Source of the DNA: Duganella zoogloeoides
GTDB lineage: Bacteria > Pseudomonadota > Gammaproteobacteria > Burkholderiales > Burkholderiaceae_D
Length of the DNA: 64,000 nt
Reading direction: 5' to 3'
Assembly: GCF_034479515.1 (NCBI RefSeq)
Contig: NZ_CP140152.1
Span: 4,030,001 to 4,094,000 of the forward strand
Every line of letters starts with the position of its first letter. Position 1 is the stretch's first letter. The notes beneath the pieces are model-generated. The model was not told the origin of the DNA. It ran no database searches and saw only the letters and a program-made list of their open reading frames with translations. Of the stretch, positions 17,008 through 28,304 are shown piece after piece. The position numbers and the translations under genes were made by a program.

Positions 17008-20000
17008 ATGAACCAGATGTCCAGGCGACAGTTCCTTCGGGTAACTGGCGCCACCATCGCGGGTTCGAGCATCGCGCTCCTCGGCTTTGCGCCGGCAACG
17101 GCCATGGCCGAAGTCCGGCAGTACAAGCTGGCGCGCAGCACCGAAACCCGCAACACCTGCCCCTACTGCTCCGTAGGCTGCGGGATTTTGATGTATGGCC
17201 TGGGCGACGGCGCCAAAAACGCCACCGCTTCCATCATCCACATCGAAGGCGATGCCGACCACCCGGTCAATCGCGGCACGCTGTGCCCGAAAGGCGCCAG
17301 CCTGATCGACTTCATCCACTCGCCGAATCGCCTGATGGCGCCGCAGTACCGCGCACCCGGTGCGACCGAATGGTCGCCGATGTCGTGGGACGACGCGCTG
17401 AACCGCATTGCAAAGCTGATGAAAGCCGACCGCGATGCGAACTTCATCGAAAAATCGGCCGACGGCAAAACCGTCAACCGCTGGACCACCACCGGCATGC
17501 TGTGCGCGTCGGCGGCATCGAACGAAGTAGGTTATTTAACCCATAAAACCATGCGCAGTCTCGGCATGCTGGTATTCGACAATCAAGCACGTGTATGACA
17601 CGGTCCGACGGTGGCAGGTCTTGCCTCGACATTTGGACGTGGTGCGATGACGAATCACTGGGTAGACATCAAGAACGCAGATGTCATCCTGGTCATGGGC
17701 GGCAACGCAGCAGAAGCACACCCTTGCGGGTTTAAATGGGTCACGGAAGCCAAGGCGCATCGCGGCGCCAAGCTGGTCGTGGTCGATCCGCGCTTTACCC
17801 GAACCGCTTCGGTGGCGGACTATTACGTCCCTACCCGTACCGGTGCGGACATCGTTTTCCTGGGCGGTATCATCAACTACCTGCTCACCAACGACAAAAT
17901 CCAGCACGAATACGTCCGTAACTACACGGACATGCCGTTCATCGTCCGCGAGGATTTCGCCTTCAACGACGGCCTGTTCTCGGGCTACGACGAGGCGACC
18001 GGCAAGTACACCGACAAGAGCAGCTGGAACTACGAGATGGGCGACGACGGCTATGCCAAGATCGACCCCACGCTCGAGCACCCGCGCTGCGTGTACCAGA
18101 TGATGAAGAAGCACTACGCGCGCTACACGCCCGAGATGGTGGAAAAAGCCTGCGGCGTGCCGCCGGAAAAATTCCACAAGGTGGCCGAACTGCTGGCATC
18201 GACGGCAGTGCCAGGCAAGGCCGCGACCATCCTGTACGCCCTGGGCTGGACCCAGCACTCGACCGGCGCGGAAACCCTGCGCACCGGCGCCATGGTGCAG
18301 CTGCTGCTCGGTAACATGGGCATCTCCGGCGGCGGCATGAACGCGCTGCGCGGCCACTCCAACATCCAGGGTTTGACCGACCTGGGGCTGCTCACCAATA
18401 TGCTGCCCGGTTACCTGACCCTGCCCGGCGAGGCGGAACAGGACTGGAACGCGTATGTAGCCAAGCGCGCGCTGCAACCGCTGCGTCCCAACCAGCTCAG
18501 CTACTACAGCAACGCGAAAAAATTCCTGGTCTCGTTCATGAAGACCTGGTGGGGCGATGCCGCCACCGAGGAGAACAACTACGCGTTCGACTACCTGCCC
18601 AAGCTCGACAAGCCGTATGACATGATGCAGGCGTTCGAGCTGATGAACCAGGGCAAAATGACCGGCTACATCTGCCAGGGCTTCAACATCCTGGCCTCGG
18701 CGCCGGACAAGCAGAAGATCACCGACGGCCTGTCCAAGCTCAAATGGCTGGTCATCATGGATCCGCTGCAGACCGAAACGTCGGAGTTCTGGAAGCCGCA
18801 CGGCGACTTCCACAAGGTCGATCCGACCAAGATCCAGACCGAGGTATTCAGCCTGCCCACGTCGTGCTTTGCCGAGGAACGCGGTTCGCTGGTCAGCTCC
18901 TCGCGCGTGCTGCAATGGCACTGGCAAGGCGCCGAGCCGCCGGGCCAGGCGAAGAGCGACCTGGAAATCATGTCGGGCCTGTTCCAGCGCATTCGCAAGG
19001 CGTACCAGAAAGATGGCGGCAAGTTCCCCGATCCGATCGTCAACCTGACGTGGAACTACGCCCAGCCGATGAGCCCTCAGCCTGAAGAAATCGCCATGGA
19101 ATTCAATGGCAAGGCGTTGAAGGACATCTACGACGCCAAGGACCCGACCAAGCTGCTGCTCAAGAAAAACGAGCAGCTGGCCGGCTTCGCGCAGCTGCGC
19201 GACGACGGCAGCACGGCGTCCGGTTGCTGGATCTTTGCCGGTTCGTGGACCGCGCAGGGCAACCAGATGGGCCGCCGCGACAACAGCGACCCGACCGGCA
19301 TCGGCAATACGCTGAACTGGGCGTGGGCGTGGCCGGCCAACCGCCGCATCCTGTACAACCGCGCTTCGTGCGATACCAAGGGCAAGCCGTTCGACCCAAC
19401 CCGCAAGCTGGTGGCCTGGAACGGCGCCACCTGGTCCGGCGCCGACGTGCCGGACTTCAAGGCGGACGAGCCGCCGGAAAACGGCATGGGTCCGTTCATC
19501 ATGCTGGCCGAGGGTGTGGCGCGCTTCTTTGCGCGCGACGCCATGGCCGAAGGGCCGTTCCCCGAGCACTACGAGCCGTTCGAGTCGCCTATCGGGCACA
19601 ACCCGATGCACCCGAATAATCCGCGTGCGTTCAACAATCCGGCCGCGCGCATGTTCGCCAACGACCGCAAAAAGCTGGGCAAGAAGGAAGAGTATCCGCA
19701 CGTGGCAACCAGTTACCGCCTCACGGAGCACTTCCACTACTGGACCAAGCATGCGCGCCTGAACGCCATCATCCAGCCGGAGCAATTCGTCGAAATCGGC
19801 GAAGAACTGGGCAAGGAAATCGGCGTGGTGCACGGCGACCGGGTACGGGTGTCGTCCAAGCGTGGCTACATCGTGGCGAAAGCCGTGGTGACCAAGCGTA
19901 TCAAGGCACTGGTAATCGATGGCAAGAAGACCCACCAGGTCGGACTGCCGATCCACTTCGGGTTCAAGGGGCTCACCAAACCGGGCTACCTGGTCAACAC

Positions 20001-20079
20001 ACTGACGCCGACGGTAGGCGACGCCAATTCACAGACACCGGAATTCAAGTCGTTCCTGGTGAAAGTGGAAAAAGCCTGA
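17008..20079 (+). CDS. fdnG: Formate dehydrogenase-N alpha subunit, selenocysteine at codon 197
   Basis: The catalytic subunit (1023 residues) oxidises formate at a molybdopterin site in the periplasm. A twin-arginine signal (SRRQFLRVTGA, about 5-15) precedes a [4Fe-4S] motif (CPYCSVGCG ... CPKG). An in-frame TGA at 17596-17598 encodes selenocysteine: the frame reads DNQARV-U-HGPTVAGLAS and continues unbroken to 20079, and a SECIS hairpin follows at once. It must not be split into two genes. Molybdopterin-binding blocks (VILVMGGNAAEAHP, VVDPRFTRTASVADYY) follow. The start at 17008 has AAGAGG 7 bases upstream. It is the first gene of fdnGHI-fdhE-selAB. Confidence 0.97.
17596..17640 (+). promoter_or_regulatory. 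Bacterial SECIS element with UGA codon
   Basis: Directly after the UGA the sequence starts ACACGGTCCGACGGTGGCAG. The apical hairpin pairs GGCA (17613-17616) with TGCC (17622-17625) around the loop GGTCT. This matches the E. coli fdhF and fdnG SECIS apex, with the GU loop and bulged U that SelB binds. The loop sits about 19-23 bases past the UGA, the expected distance. Confidence 0.9.
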
Positions 20080-20100
20080 CGGCCCGAGGGAGATTAAAAC

Positions 20101-21024
20101 ATGTCATTACAATCGCTAGATATCAAACGCCTGTCGGCCACCACGGTGCAGCCGCCGGTGGCCCGCACCCCGGTCACCGGCACGGTCGCCAAGCTGATCG
20201 ACGTCTCCAAGTGCATCGGCTGCAAGGCCTGCCAGACGGCCTGCATGGAATGGAACGACCTGCGCGACGAAGTGGGTGAAACCACCGGCGTGTACGACAA
20301 TCCGACCGACCTGACGCCGCAATCGTGGACCGTCATGCGGTTCTCGGAATACGAGAACACCGACGGCAACCTCGAGTGGCTGATCCGCAAGGACGGCTGC
20401 ATGCACTGCGAAGATCCGGGCTGTTTAAAAGCCTGCCCGGCGCCGGGCGCCATCGTCCAGTACACCAACGGCATCGTGGATTTCCACCAGGAGAACTGCA
20501 TCGGCTGTGGCTACTGCGTTGCCGGCTGCCCGTTCGACGTGCCGCGCATTTCCAAGGCCGACAGCCGCGCCTACAAGTGCACGCTGTGCTCGGACCGCGT
20601 GGCCGTCGGCCAGGAACCGGCCTGCGTCAAGACCTGCCCTACCGGCGCGATCGTCTTCGGCACCAAGGAAGACATGAAGCACCATGCCGAGGAGCGGATC
20701 GAAGACCTCAAGTCGCGGGGCTTTGCGCAGGCGGGCCTGTACGACCCGGCCGGCGTTGGCGGCACGCACGTGATGTATGTGCTGCACCATGCCGACAAGG
20801 CGCCGCTGTACCATGGCCTCAAGCAGAATCCGTCCATCAGCCCGATGGTGGGCCTGTGGAAGGGCCTGACCAAGCCGCTGGCGCTGGCCGGTATCGCGGC
20901 CACCGCGCTGGCGGGCTTCTTCCACTATTCGCGCATCGGTCCGAACGAAGTGAGCAAGGAAGAGGAAGCCGAGGCGCTGCACGAAGCACAACGCATCCGG
21001 GAGGACCACAATGAGCGCACATGA
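20101..21024 (+). CDS. fdnH: Formate dehydrogenase-N beta subunit
   Basis: A 307-residue iron-sulfur subunit that carries electrons from FdnG to the cytochrome b subunit. Four ferredoxin-like [4Fe-4S] clusters are visible: [40 protein letters not shown] and CTLCSD ... CVKTCP. A single transmembrane helix (about 255-280, [15 protein letters not shown]) anchors it, as in E. coli FdnH. It starts 21 bases after fdnG and overlaps fdnI by 14 bases. Confidence 0.95.
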   Translation: MSLQSLDIKRLSATTVQPPVARTPVTGTVAKLIDVSKCIGCKACQTACMEWNDLRDEVGETTGVYDNPTDLTPQSWTVMRFSEYENTDGNLEWLIRKDGCMHCEDPGCLKACPAPGAIVQYTNGIVDFHQENCIGCGYCVAGCPFDVPRISKADSRAYKCTLCSDRVAVGQEPACVKTCPTGAIVFGTKEDMKHHAEERIEDLKSRGFAQAGLYDPAGVGGTHVMYVLHHADKAPLYHGLKQNPSISPMVGLWKGLTKPLALAGIAATALAGFFHYSRIGPNEVSKEEEAEALHEAQRIREDHNERT

Positions 21025-21670
21025 TCCGCTGAAGGACAAGGACGGCAATCCCTTGATCCAGCGTTACACCGCCAATGACCGCAGCAATCACTGGATCACG
21101 GCGATCTGCTTCGTGCTGCTGGCGGTCTCCGGCCTGGCCATGTTCCATCCAGCGACATCGTGGATGGCCGTGTTCCTCGGCGGCGGCCAGTGGACCCGCA
21201 TCCTGCACCCGTTCCTCGGTGTGGTGATGTTCATCTCGTTCGCGGTGCTGGTGTTCCGTTTCTGGCACCACAACAAGATCGACCAGGCGGACAAGCAGTG
21301 GATGAAGCAGATCGGCGATGTGCTCACCAACCGCGAAGACCGCCTGCCCAAGATCGGCATGTACAACGCCGGTCAGAAGATCCTGTTTTTCGTGCTGATC
21401 GCCAGCATGGTGGGGTTGCTGTTGTCGGGCATCGTGATCTGGCGCGCGTACTTCGCGTTCTACTTCCCGATCGACGTGGTGCGCTTTGCGGCGCTGCTGC
21501 ACGCGTTCAGCGCGTTCGTGCTGATTTGCTCGATCATCGTGCATATCTACGCGGCGTTCTGGGTCAAGGGTTCGATCGGCGCCATGGTGCGCGGCACGGT
21601 CACCTACGGGTGGGCGCGCAAGCACCACCCGCGCTGGTTCGAGTCGGTGATCAAGAAGCAGCGCGACTGA
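21011..21670 (+). CDS. fdnI: Formate dehydrogenase-N gamma subunit, cytochrome b556
   Basis: A 219-residue membrane subunit with four transmembrane helices and the haem-ligating histidines expected of the family (for example [40 protein letters not shown]). It passes electrons from FdnH haems to quinone on the cytoplasmic side. Its start lies within the end of fdnH, so the two are translationally coupled. A gap of 151 bases separates it from fdhE and holds no clear terminator. Confidence 0.93.
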   Translation: MSAHDPLKDKDGNPLIQRYTANDRSNHWITAICFVLLAVSGLAMFHPATSWMAVFLGGGQWTRILHPFLGVVMFISFAVLVFRFWHHNKIDQADKQWMKQIGDVLTNREDRLPKIGMYNAGQKILFFVLIASMVGLLLSGIVIWRAYFAFYFPIDVVRFAALLHAFSAFVLICSIIVHIYAAFWVKGSIGAMVRGTVTYGWARKHHPRWFESVIKKQRD

Positions 21671-21821
21671 TGGTCGCATGACGTAACACCCGCAGCACGT
21701 CCGGGCGCCACGCCGCGCCCGGACTCTCCCGCCCGAGCCAACCTGCTCCCCCGTTCCAATTTCGGATTAAAATACATTTTTGCCCGGCCGCCCCTTTTGC
21801 CGCCGGCTACTGGAGAATCTA

Positions 21822-22835
21822 GTGGTACAACGCTTGCTCGAACCAGGCCAGATCGAAGCGCTCGATCACACTGCCATTCCGCGCCTGCTGCTGCCTGAAG
21901 CACGCAGCCTGTTTGCCGCGCGCGCCGCGCGCCTGCGCCAGCTGGCCAACAACGATATCAAGGGCATTCCGGTCGGCGAAGCCATGCAGGGTTACCTGCA
22001 ACTGATGGCGGCCGTGGTGGACGCGCAAGGCGCGGTTGCCGCCGCACTGCCGCCCGAGACTTTCAGCCTGCCACCGGCGGCCGACATCAAGCTTTCCATC
22101 GATCACAATATGCCGCCGCTGCCCGTCAACGGCGTGCGCCCCCCCGAGTGGCGCACCGTGTTCGCGGCCCTGCTCGACCACCTGGCGGCATCGGTCAAGG
22201 ACCAGCCGCAGATCGACGCCGTGCTGGCCGAGCTGCGCGCGCTCGACGTGGCCCAACTGGAAGGCTGCGCCGACGCCGTGCTGGCCGAACTGACCGAGGG
22301 CGTGCACCCGCTGCATGCGCCGTTCGTGGCCGCCGCGCTGCAAGTGATGTGGACCAGGCGCGCCGCCCAACTCGACTCGCCGCGCGTGCAGCCCTTGGTC
22401 ACCAATACCCTGTGCCCCGTGTGCGGTTCGCACCCGGTGGCCAGCGTGATCCGCATCGGCGGGCAGTCGCAAGGCTACCGCTACCTGCAATGCAGCTGCT
22501 GCGCCAGCGAATGGCACATGGTGCGCGTGAAGTGCTCGTGTTGCGAGCATACCGGCAAGATCGCCTACCAGAGCCTGGAAACCAACGACGACAAGCTACC
22601 GGTGGAAGACGCCACGGACGCCAAGGCGAACAAGGCCAACGACCCGAGCAAGGTCGCCCGCGCCGAGACCTGCGAAGACTGCAAAACCTATCGCAAGATC
22701 TTCAACCAGGAGCACGACTTCAACGTGGAGCCGCTGGCCGACGACCTGGCCAGCCTCACGCTGGACGTACTGGTGAGCGAAGCCGGTTACGCGCGCGCCA
22801 GCGGCAATCCGCTGCTGTGGTTTAACGCGGCATGA
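21822..22835 (+). CDS. fdhE: FdhE formate dehydrogenase accessory protein
   Basis: A 337-residue cytoplasmic maturation factor for the Tat-exported formate dehydrogenase. It has four CxxC pairs that bind iron: CPVCGSHP, CSCCASEW, CSCCEHTG and CEDCKTY. It is somewhat longer than E. coli FdhE, mainly through an Ala/Asp/Lys-rich insert before the last CxxC. The GTG start at 21822 is chosen because GGAG lies 6 bases before it. The stop overlaps the selA start (ATGA). Confidence 0.9.
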   Translation: MVQRLLEPGQIEALDHTAIPRLLLPEARSLFAARAARLRQLANNDIKGIPVGEAMQGYLQLMAAVVDAQGAVAAALPPETFSLPPAADIKLSIDHNMPPLPVNGVRPPEWRTVFAALLDHLAASVKDQPQIDAVLAELRALDVAQLEGCADAVLAELTEGVHPLHAPFVAAALQVMWTRRAAQLDSPRVQPLVTNTLCPVCGSHPVASVIRIGGQSQGYRYLQCSCCASEWHMVRVKCSCCEHTGKIAYQSLETNDDKLPVEDATDAKANKANDPSKVARAETCEDCKTYRKIFNQEHDFNVEPLADDLASLTLDVLVSEAGYARASGNPLLWFNAA

Positions 22836-24361
22836 CCGCGCCGGCCAGCAGCATGGCTGCCACTACCGCAACCGCCGCGCCGGTGACGTCCAGCGCGCCG
22901 GCGATCCGCTTGCCTGCCGTGCACCTGATCCTGTCCGATGCCGGCTGCCAGCCGCTGATCGAGCAGTATGGCCGCACCCAGACCACGGACACGGCGCGCG
23001 CACTGCTGGCCGACCTGCGCGCCCGGCTGCTGGCCGCGCGCGCGGAGGGCGGCGCTGCCAGCAACGAGGCCACGCACGCAGCCGCCGGTGCCGCCATCGA
23101 TACCGGCACTGGCACCGCCACCGACATCCCTGCCCTGCTGGCCATGCTGGCCGAACGCCTGCAACGCAGCAACCGCTCCAACCTGCGCGCCGTCTTCAAC
23201 CTCACCGGCACCGTGCTGCACACGAACCTGGGCCGCGCGCTGCTGCCCGACAGCGCGGTGCAGGCGGTGGCCGAGGCGCTGCGCTGGCCGATGAACCTGG
23301 AATGGGATATCGACACCGGCACGCGCGGCGACCGCGACAACCTGGTGGAAGAGCTGCTGCTGGAACTGACAGGGGCGGAAGCGGCCACCATCGTCAACAA
23401 CAACGCCGCCGCCGTGCTGCTGATGTTGAACACCCTGGCGCTGGGCCGCGAAGTGATCGTCTCGCGCGGCGAACTGGTGGAGATCGGCGGCGCCTTCCGC
23501 ATCCCGGACGTGATGACGCGCGCTGGCGCCGTGCTGCGCGAAGTGGGCAGCACCAACCGCACCCATTTGAAGGACTACGCGGAGGCCGCCGGTCCACAGA
23601 CGGCGCTGATGATGAAGGTCCATTGCAGCAATTACGAAATTACCGGTTTTACGAAAAGCGTGGAACTGCCCGAACTGGCGCCGCTGGCCAAATCGCACCA
23701 GATCGACGTTGCCGTCGATCTGGGCAGCGGCACGCTGGTGGACCTGGAGCAGTACGGCCTGCCGCACGAAACCACGGTGCGCGAAACGATAGCCGCCGGC
23801 GCCGACCTGGTGACCTTCAGCGGCGACAAGCTGCTGGGCGGTCCGCAATGCGGCATCATCGTCGGCCGCAAGGATTTGATCGTGCAGATCAAGAAGAACC
23901 CGCTCAAGCGCGCGCTACGCGTCGGCAAGCTGACACTGGCCGCACTGGAGCCGGTGCTGGCCCTGTACCGTGCACCCGACCTGCTGCCCGAGCGCCTCAC
24001 CACGCTCAAGCTGCTGACCCGGCCCGCCGCCGCCATGCGCGCGCAGGCGGCAGCGATCGCGGCGCCGTTGCAGGCGGCGCTGGGCGCCAGCTACGCGGTG
24101 ACCGCCGAGGCCATGACCAGCCAGATCGGCAGCGGCGCGCTGCCGGTGGACCAGTTACCGAGTTTTGGTTTGGTGATCAGAGCAAACGGTAAAGCCAGCA
24201 ACGCGCTGGGCAGGCTGGAACAGCGCCTGCGTGCCTTGCCGCTGCCGGTGATCGGCCGCGTAGCGCACGATGCGCTGTGGCTCGACCTGCGCTGCCTGAA
24301 CGACGAACAGCAGGAAAAGTTTGTCGCCCAACTGGCGCTGCTGGAGCAGGCCGGCGCATGA
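22832..24361 (+). CDS. selA: L-seryl-tRNA(Sec) selenium transferase
   Basis: A 509-residue PLP enzyme that converts seryl-tRNA(Sec) to selenocysteyl-tRNA(Sec). The PLP lysine is in [14 protein letters not shown]; other SelA signatures are [31 protein letters not shown] and [13 protein letters not shown]. The first 35 residues or so are Ala/Thr-rich and probably disordered, making the protein longer than E. coli SelA (463). It overlaps fdhE and selB by 4 bases each. Selenophosphate synthetase (selD), which it needs, is not in the window. Confidence 0.96.
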   Translation: MTAPASSMAATTATAAPVTSSAPAIRLPAVHLILSDAGCQPLIEQYGRTQTTDTARALLADLRARLLAARAEGGAASNEATHAAAGAAIDTGTGTATDIPALLAMLAERLQRSNRSNLRAVFNLTGTVLHTNLGRALLPDSAVQAVAEALRWPMNLEWDIDTGTRGDRDNLVEELLLELTGAEAATIVNNNAAAVLLMLNTLALGREVIVSRGELVEIGGAFRIPDVMTRAGAVLREVGSTNRTHLKDYAEAAGPQTALMMKVHCSNYEITGFTKSVELPELAPLAKSHQIDVAVDLGSGTLVDLEQYGLPHETTVRETIAAGADLVTFSGDKLLGGPQCGIIVGRKDLIVQIKKNPLKRALRVGKLTLAALEPVLALYRAPDLLPERLTTLKLLTRPAAAMRAQAAAIAAPLQAALGASYAVTAEAMTSQIGSGALPVDQLPSFGLVIRANGKASNALGRLEQRLRALPLPVIGRVAHDALWLDLRCLNDEQQEKFVAQLALLEQAGA

Positions 24362-26247
24362 TCATCGGTACCGCAGGCCATATCGACCATGGCAAGACCA
24401 CCCTCACGCGTGCCCTCACCGGCGTCGATACCGACCGCCTGAAGGAGGAAAAGGCGCGCGGCATCTCGATCGAACTCGGTTACGCCTACACGGCACTGAC
24501 CGAACACGACACGCTGGGCGTGATCGACGTGCCAGGCCATGAAAAATTCATCCGCACCATGGCCGCCGGCGTCACCGGCATCGACGCCGCCCTGCTGGTG
24601 GTGGCTGCCGACGACGGCATCATGCCGCAAACGCTGGAGCACCTGGCCATCCTGCGCCTGCTCGGCGTCAAACGCGGCGCGGTGGCGCTCACCAAGATCG
24701 ACCGCGCCGACGCCGCGCAGATCGCCCTTATCGAAGCCGACATCACCGCTCTGCTGGCGCCGACCGACTTCGCTGGCGCACCTGTTTTTCACACCAATGC
24801 CACCGAGGCCGACGACGCCGGCGTGCAAGCCCTGCGTGCCTACCTGGCGCAACTGGCGGCCACACTGCCGGCCAGCGACGAACGGCGCCTGTTCCGCCTG
24901 GGCGTGGACCGGGTATTCACCTTGTCCGGCCAGGGCACCATCGTCACTGGCACCGCGCTGGCGGGCACGGTGCGCGTGGGCGACACGGTGACGCTGGCGC
25001 CGGGCGGCCAGCAGGCGCGCGTGCGCAGCATCCATGCGCAGAACCAGGCCGCGCAAACCGGGCGCGCCGGCCAGCGGCTGGCGCTCAACCTGGGCGGCGT
25101 GGCCAGGGAAGACATTGCGCGCGGCACCTGGATCGTCGCGCCGGCATTGGCCGACTGCTCGCAGCGGATCGATGTCGAACTCACGCTCACGCCCGATTGC
25201 GGCGTCACACTCAAACCGTGGTCGCCACTGCACGTGCACCTGGGCGCCGCCCACCACACGGCCAACGTGGTGCTGCTCGACGACGAGGCGCTGGCGCCGG
25301 GCCACTCGGGCCGCGTGCAGCTGGTGCTCGACGCGCCGGTGCACGCGGTGCCGGGCGACCGCTTCGTGATCCGTAACGCGCAAGCCACGGCCACCGTGGG
25401 CGGCGGCGTGGTGCTCGATCCGTTCGGCCCCGCGCGCAAGCGACGCAGCAGCGCGCGGGTGGACTGGCTCAATGCGCTGGCGGATTTCATCGACCATGGC
25501 GACACGGCCGCCCTGCTGGCGCGCAGCGCGCTGGGCTTGCGGGTGTCGGCGCTGGTGCGGCTGTCGCAACTGCCGGCCGCGCTGATCGCCGCGCCGCCGG
25601 GCGCCGTCAACGTGGCGCTGGCCGGAGGAGACGCGCTGCTGATCGGCGCCGCCGACATGCAGGCGCTGGAAGAACGCATCCTGGCCGCGCTGGCGCAGTT
25701 CCACGAGCGCTGGCCGGACGACGCCGGGCCGGAGTTATGGCGGCTCAAGCGCATCGTCTCGCCGGAAATGGAAGAGCGGCTGTGGAGCCGGCTGGTGGAC
25801 ACCCTGCTGGCCGCTGGCCGCATCGCCCGGCGCGGACGCAGCCTGCACCTGCCGCAGCACAGCGTGGAACTGGGCGCGGAAGAACAGGCGCTGGTGGCGC
25901 CGTTGCTGGGATCGCTGCTGGCAGGCCGCTACGATCCGCCGTGGGTGCGCGACCTGGTGCGCGAACACGCGATGCCCGAGGCCGAAGTACGGCGCCTGCT
26001 GCGCAAGCTGGCGCGCAGCGGCGAGATCAGCCAGGTAGTACCCGACCTGTTTTACCATCCGCAACCGCTGGCGGAACTGGCGCAGTTGCTGGTCACGCTG
26101 CCGCAGGTGCAGGCGGCGTCGTTCCGCGACGCCACCGGCCTGGGGCGCAAACGCGGCATCCAGATATTGGAGTTCTTCAACCGCGTCGGCTATACTCGGC
26201 GCGTTGGAAATATTCACATGGTGCGACCCGATACAACGTGGTCCTAG
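24358..26247 (+). CDS. selB: Selenocysteine-specific elongation factor
   Basis: A 629-residue EF-Tu-like GTPase that brings Sec-tRNA to UGA codons by binding SECIS hairpins. The GTPase has GHIDHGKT (about 7-14), DVPGHEKF and TKID. Beta-barrel domains follow, then C-terminal winged helices (about 370-629), which bind the mRNA hairpin. The ATG at 24358 overlaps the selA stop (ATGA); longer in-frame starts would lie inside selA. Its 3' end contains a candidate promoter for selC. Confidence 0.96.
   Translation: MIIGTAGHIDHGKTTLTRALTGVDTDRLKEEKARGISIELGYAYTALTEHDTLGVIDVPGHEKFIRTMAAGVTGIDAALLVVAADDGIMPQTLEHLAILRLLGVKRGAVALTKIDRADAAQIALIEADITALLAPTDFAGAPVFHTNATEADDAGVQALRAYLAQLAATLPASDERRLFRLGVDRVFTLSGQGTIVTGTALAGTVRVGDTVTLAPGGQQARVRSIHAQNQAAQTGRAGQRLALNLGGVAREDIARGTWIVAPALADCSQRIDVELTLTPDCGVTLKPWSPLHVHLGAAHHTANVVLLDDEALAPGHSGRVQLVLDAPVHAVPGDRFVIRNAQATATVGGGVVLDPFGPARKRRSSARVDWLNALADFIDHGDTAALLARSALGLRVSALVRLSQLPAALIAAPPGAVNVALAGGDALLIGAADMQALEERILAALAQFHERWPDDAGPELWRLKRIVSPEMEERLWSRLVDTLLAAGRIARRGRSLHLPQHSVELGAEEQALVAPLLGSLLAGRYDPPWVRDLVREHAMPEAEVRRLLRKLARSGEISQVVPDLFYHPQPLAELAQLLVTLPQVQAASFRDATGLGRKRGIQILEFFNRVGYTRRVGNIHMVRPDTTWS
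26167..26196 (+). promoter_or_regulatory. Candidate sigma-70 promoter for selC inside selB
   Basis: TTGGAG (26167-26172) and TATACT (26191-26196) are 18 bp apart and followed by a GC-rich stretch CGGCGCG, as in stable-RNA promoters. Transcription would begin near 26203, giving a leader of about 54 bases before the tRNA. It lies within the last codons of selB, so selC could be made both from here and by read-through from the fdn-sel operon. Confidence 0.45.
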
Positions 26248-26256
26248 CACTCCCAA

Positions 26257-26352
26257 GGAAGGCAATCTCATCCGGTGATGGGGCCGGGCTTCAAACCCGG
26301 TGAGGGGCGTCAGCCGTTCCTCTGTAGGTTCGACTCCTACTGCTTTCCGCCA
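26257..26352 (+). tRNA. selC: tRNA-Sec (anticodon TCA)
   Basis: A 96-base tRNA that reads UGA as selenocysteine. The acceptor pairs GGAAGGCA with TGCTTTCC (one G-T wobble, 8 bp) and ends in an encoded GCCA tail. The anticodon stem CCGGG/CCCGG holds the loop CTTCAAA with anticodon TCA at 26291-26293. A long variable arm follows, and the T arm contains GTAGGTTCGACTCCTAC. These are hallmarks of bacterial tRNA-Sec. It starts 9 bases after selB. I see no hairpin-plus-T terminator after it; 26353-26510 holds no other gene. Confidence 0.95.
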
Positions 26353-26510
26353 TTTCCCCGTCTATTTACATCTTTTTACATTCATTTCCTGTCAACAGGC
26401 TGGCGTGCGTGTCAGCAGTTTCCACAAGGAACAATTTTCCCGAATCGGTGCTACAATTTCTCATTCGCAATAAATTTTGCACTAGAGATAACTTTACATC
26501 GAGGACTACT

Positions 26511-28156
26511 ATGAAACTGGCTAATATGAAAGTGGGGCGCGCCTGGCCCTGGGCTTCGGCTCCACGCTGGCGCTATTGCTGGTCGTGGCGATCGGCAGTT
26601 CCACCGCGCTCAACACCGTCACCGACGACACCGACAACCTGGTCGAGCGACAGCTGCAGACCGAGCGCCTGGTCACCGAATGGAAAGGCAGCATCGAGAA
26701 CAATGTGCAGCGTGCGCAGGCGGCCGCCCGTTTGACCGACCCCGAGGAACAGAAATACTTCGAAGACGGCCTGGCGCGCGCCATCAAGCGCAACGGCGAG
26801 TTGCAAAAACTGATCGTCGAACGCCTGGTCGATGCCCGCGCCAAGGAACTGTATGCCAAGGCCATGGCCGACCGCGACATCTACCAGGCCGCGCGCAAAA
26901 GCGTCATGCAAGCGCGCGATGCCGGCGACGTCGCACTGACCAAGCAGCTGATCAACCAGAAATTCGTGCCGGCCAGCGAAACCTACCTGGCCAGCATCGG
27001 TGCCGTGGCCGACCGCCAGCGCGCCGCCATCGACGAAATCGGCAAGGCCGTGCACGACCGCAGCGTGCAGGCCATCACCATTACCGCCATCCTGACCGCG
27101 ATCTCGATCGGCGTGGCGCTGCTGCTCGGCTGGCTGATCACGCGCTCGGTGCTCAGGCAGCTCGGCGGCGAGCCGGCCTATGCTGCCGGCATCACCGACC
27201 GCATCGCCGCCGGCGACCTGACCGTGCGGGTGGACCTGGCCGCCAACGACACCAGCAGCCTGCTGTTCAGCATCGCCGCCATGCGCGACCGCCTGGCCGC
27301 CATCGTGGGCGAAGTACGCGGCACCACCGAGGCGGTGGCCACGGCCTCCGACGAAATCGCCAGCGGCAATATGGACCTGTCCTCGCGCACCGAGCAGCAA
27401 GCCAGCTCGCTCGAAGAAACCGCGTCGTCGATGGAAGAGCTGACGTCCACCGTCAAGCAGAACACCGAGTACGCGCGCCAGGCCAACCAGCTGGCCGCCA
27501 GCGCTTCCGATGTGGCCGTGCGCGGCGGCGCCGTGGTGGCCGAGGTGGTGACCACGATGGAATCGATCAGCACCTCGTCCAAGCGCGTGGTGGATATCAT
27601 TGGCGTGATCGACGGCATTGCTTTCCAGACCAATATCCTGGCGCTGAACGCGGCCGTGGAAGCGGCGCGCGCCGGCGAACAAGGCCGTGGCTTCGCCGTG
27701 GTGGCAACCGAAGTGCGCAACCTGGCCCAGCGCTCGGCCAGCGCCGCCAAGGACATCAAGGAACTGATCAGCGACTCGGTGGAAAAAATCTCGACCGGCG
27801 CGATGCTGGTGGACCAGGCGGGCAACACCATGACAGAGATCGTCAACAGCGTGCGCAGCGTCTCCGACATCATGGAGCAGATCGCCACCGCCAGTCTGGA
27901 ACAGGAAGCCGGCATCGACCAGATCAACCAGGCCATCGGCGAGATGGACGGCGTGACGCAGCAGAATGCGGCGCTGGTGGAACAGGCCGCAGCAGCGGCC
28001 GAATCGCTGCAAGGCCAATCGACGCACCTGGCGCAGCTGGTCAGCGTGTTCAAGCTGGACAATGCCGGTTTCGCGCCGGCGGCAGCGGTGCGTCCTGCTG
28101 CCAAACGCAGTGCAGCCCCGGCAGCGGCAAGCCGCCGCCTGGCGCTGGGCAGCTAA
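26511..28156 (+). CDS. Methyl-accepting chemotaxis protein with an apparent N-terminal frameshift
   Basis: A transmembrane chemoreceptor. The ATG at 26511 has GAGG 6 bases upstream and starts MKLANMKVG, but after the four G at 26534-26537 that frame becomes nonsense. One extra G there would give [23 protein letters not shown] and join the long downstream frame, giving about 548 residues. That frame has no start of its own before 26543, because a stop lies at 26522. Downstream are a periplasmic helical bundle, a second membrane helix (about 187-205), HAMP, and the signalling domain with [20 protein letters not shown]. The sensed ligand is unknown. It could be a sequencing error in a G run, a true loss of function, or a switchable tract. 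Confidence 0.85.
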
Positions 28157-28192
28157 AATACCGGGGAACCAACAAAACCGCAAGCTGCAGCT

Positions 28193-28225
28193 CCGTCATC
28201 CCCGCGTTGCCAGGATGGCGATTCA
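28193..28225. repeat. Degenerate REP-like palindrome
   Basis: CCGTCATCCCCGCG and GGATGGCGATTC resemble the halves of the better-preserved repeat at 56148-56226. It lies in the 148-base gap after the chemoreceptor gene, where it could protect the 3' end of the transcript. The match is partial. Confidence 0.3.
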
Positions 28226-28304
28226 TGCGTTTGCGGCGACGGTCAACCGCTCCGCCCTTCCAAGTTAATGGCACAATGCGCAGTCATTTATTTGGGAAAC
28301 TTTC

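Noticed and set aside
17536..19956. 806-residue open frame opposite fdnG
   Set aside because: A shadow of fdnG codon use; no motif, no ribosome binding site, and the + strand gene is certain.
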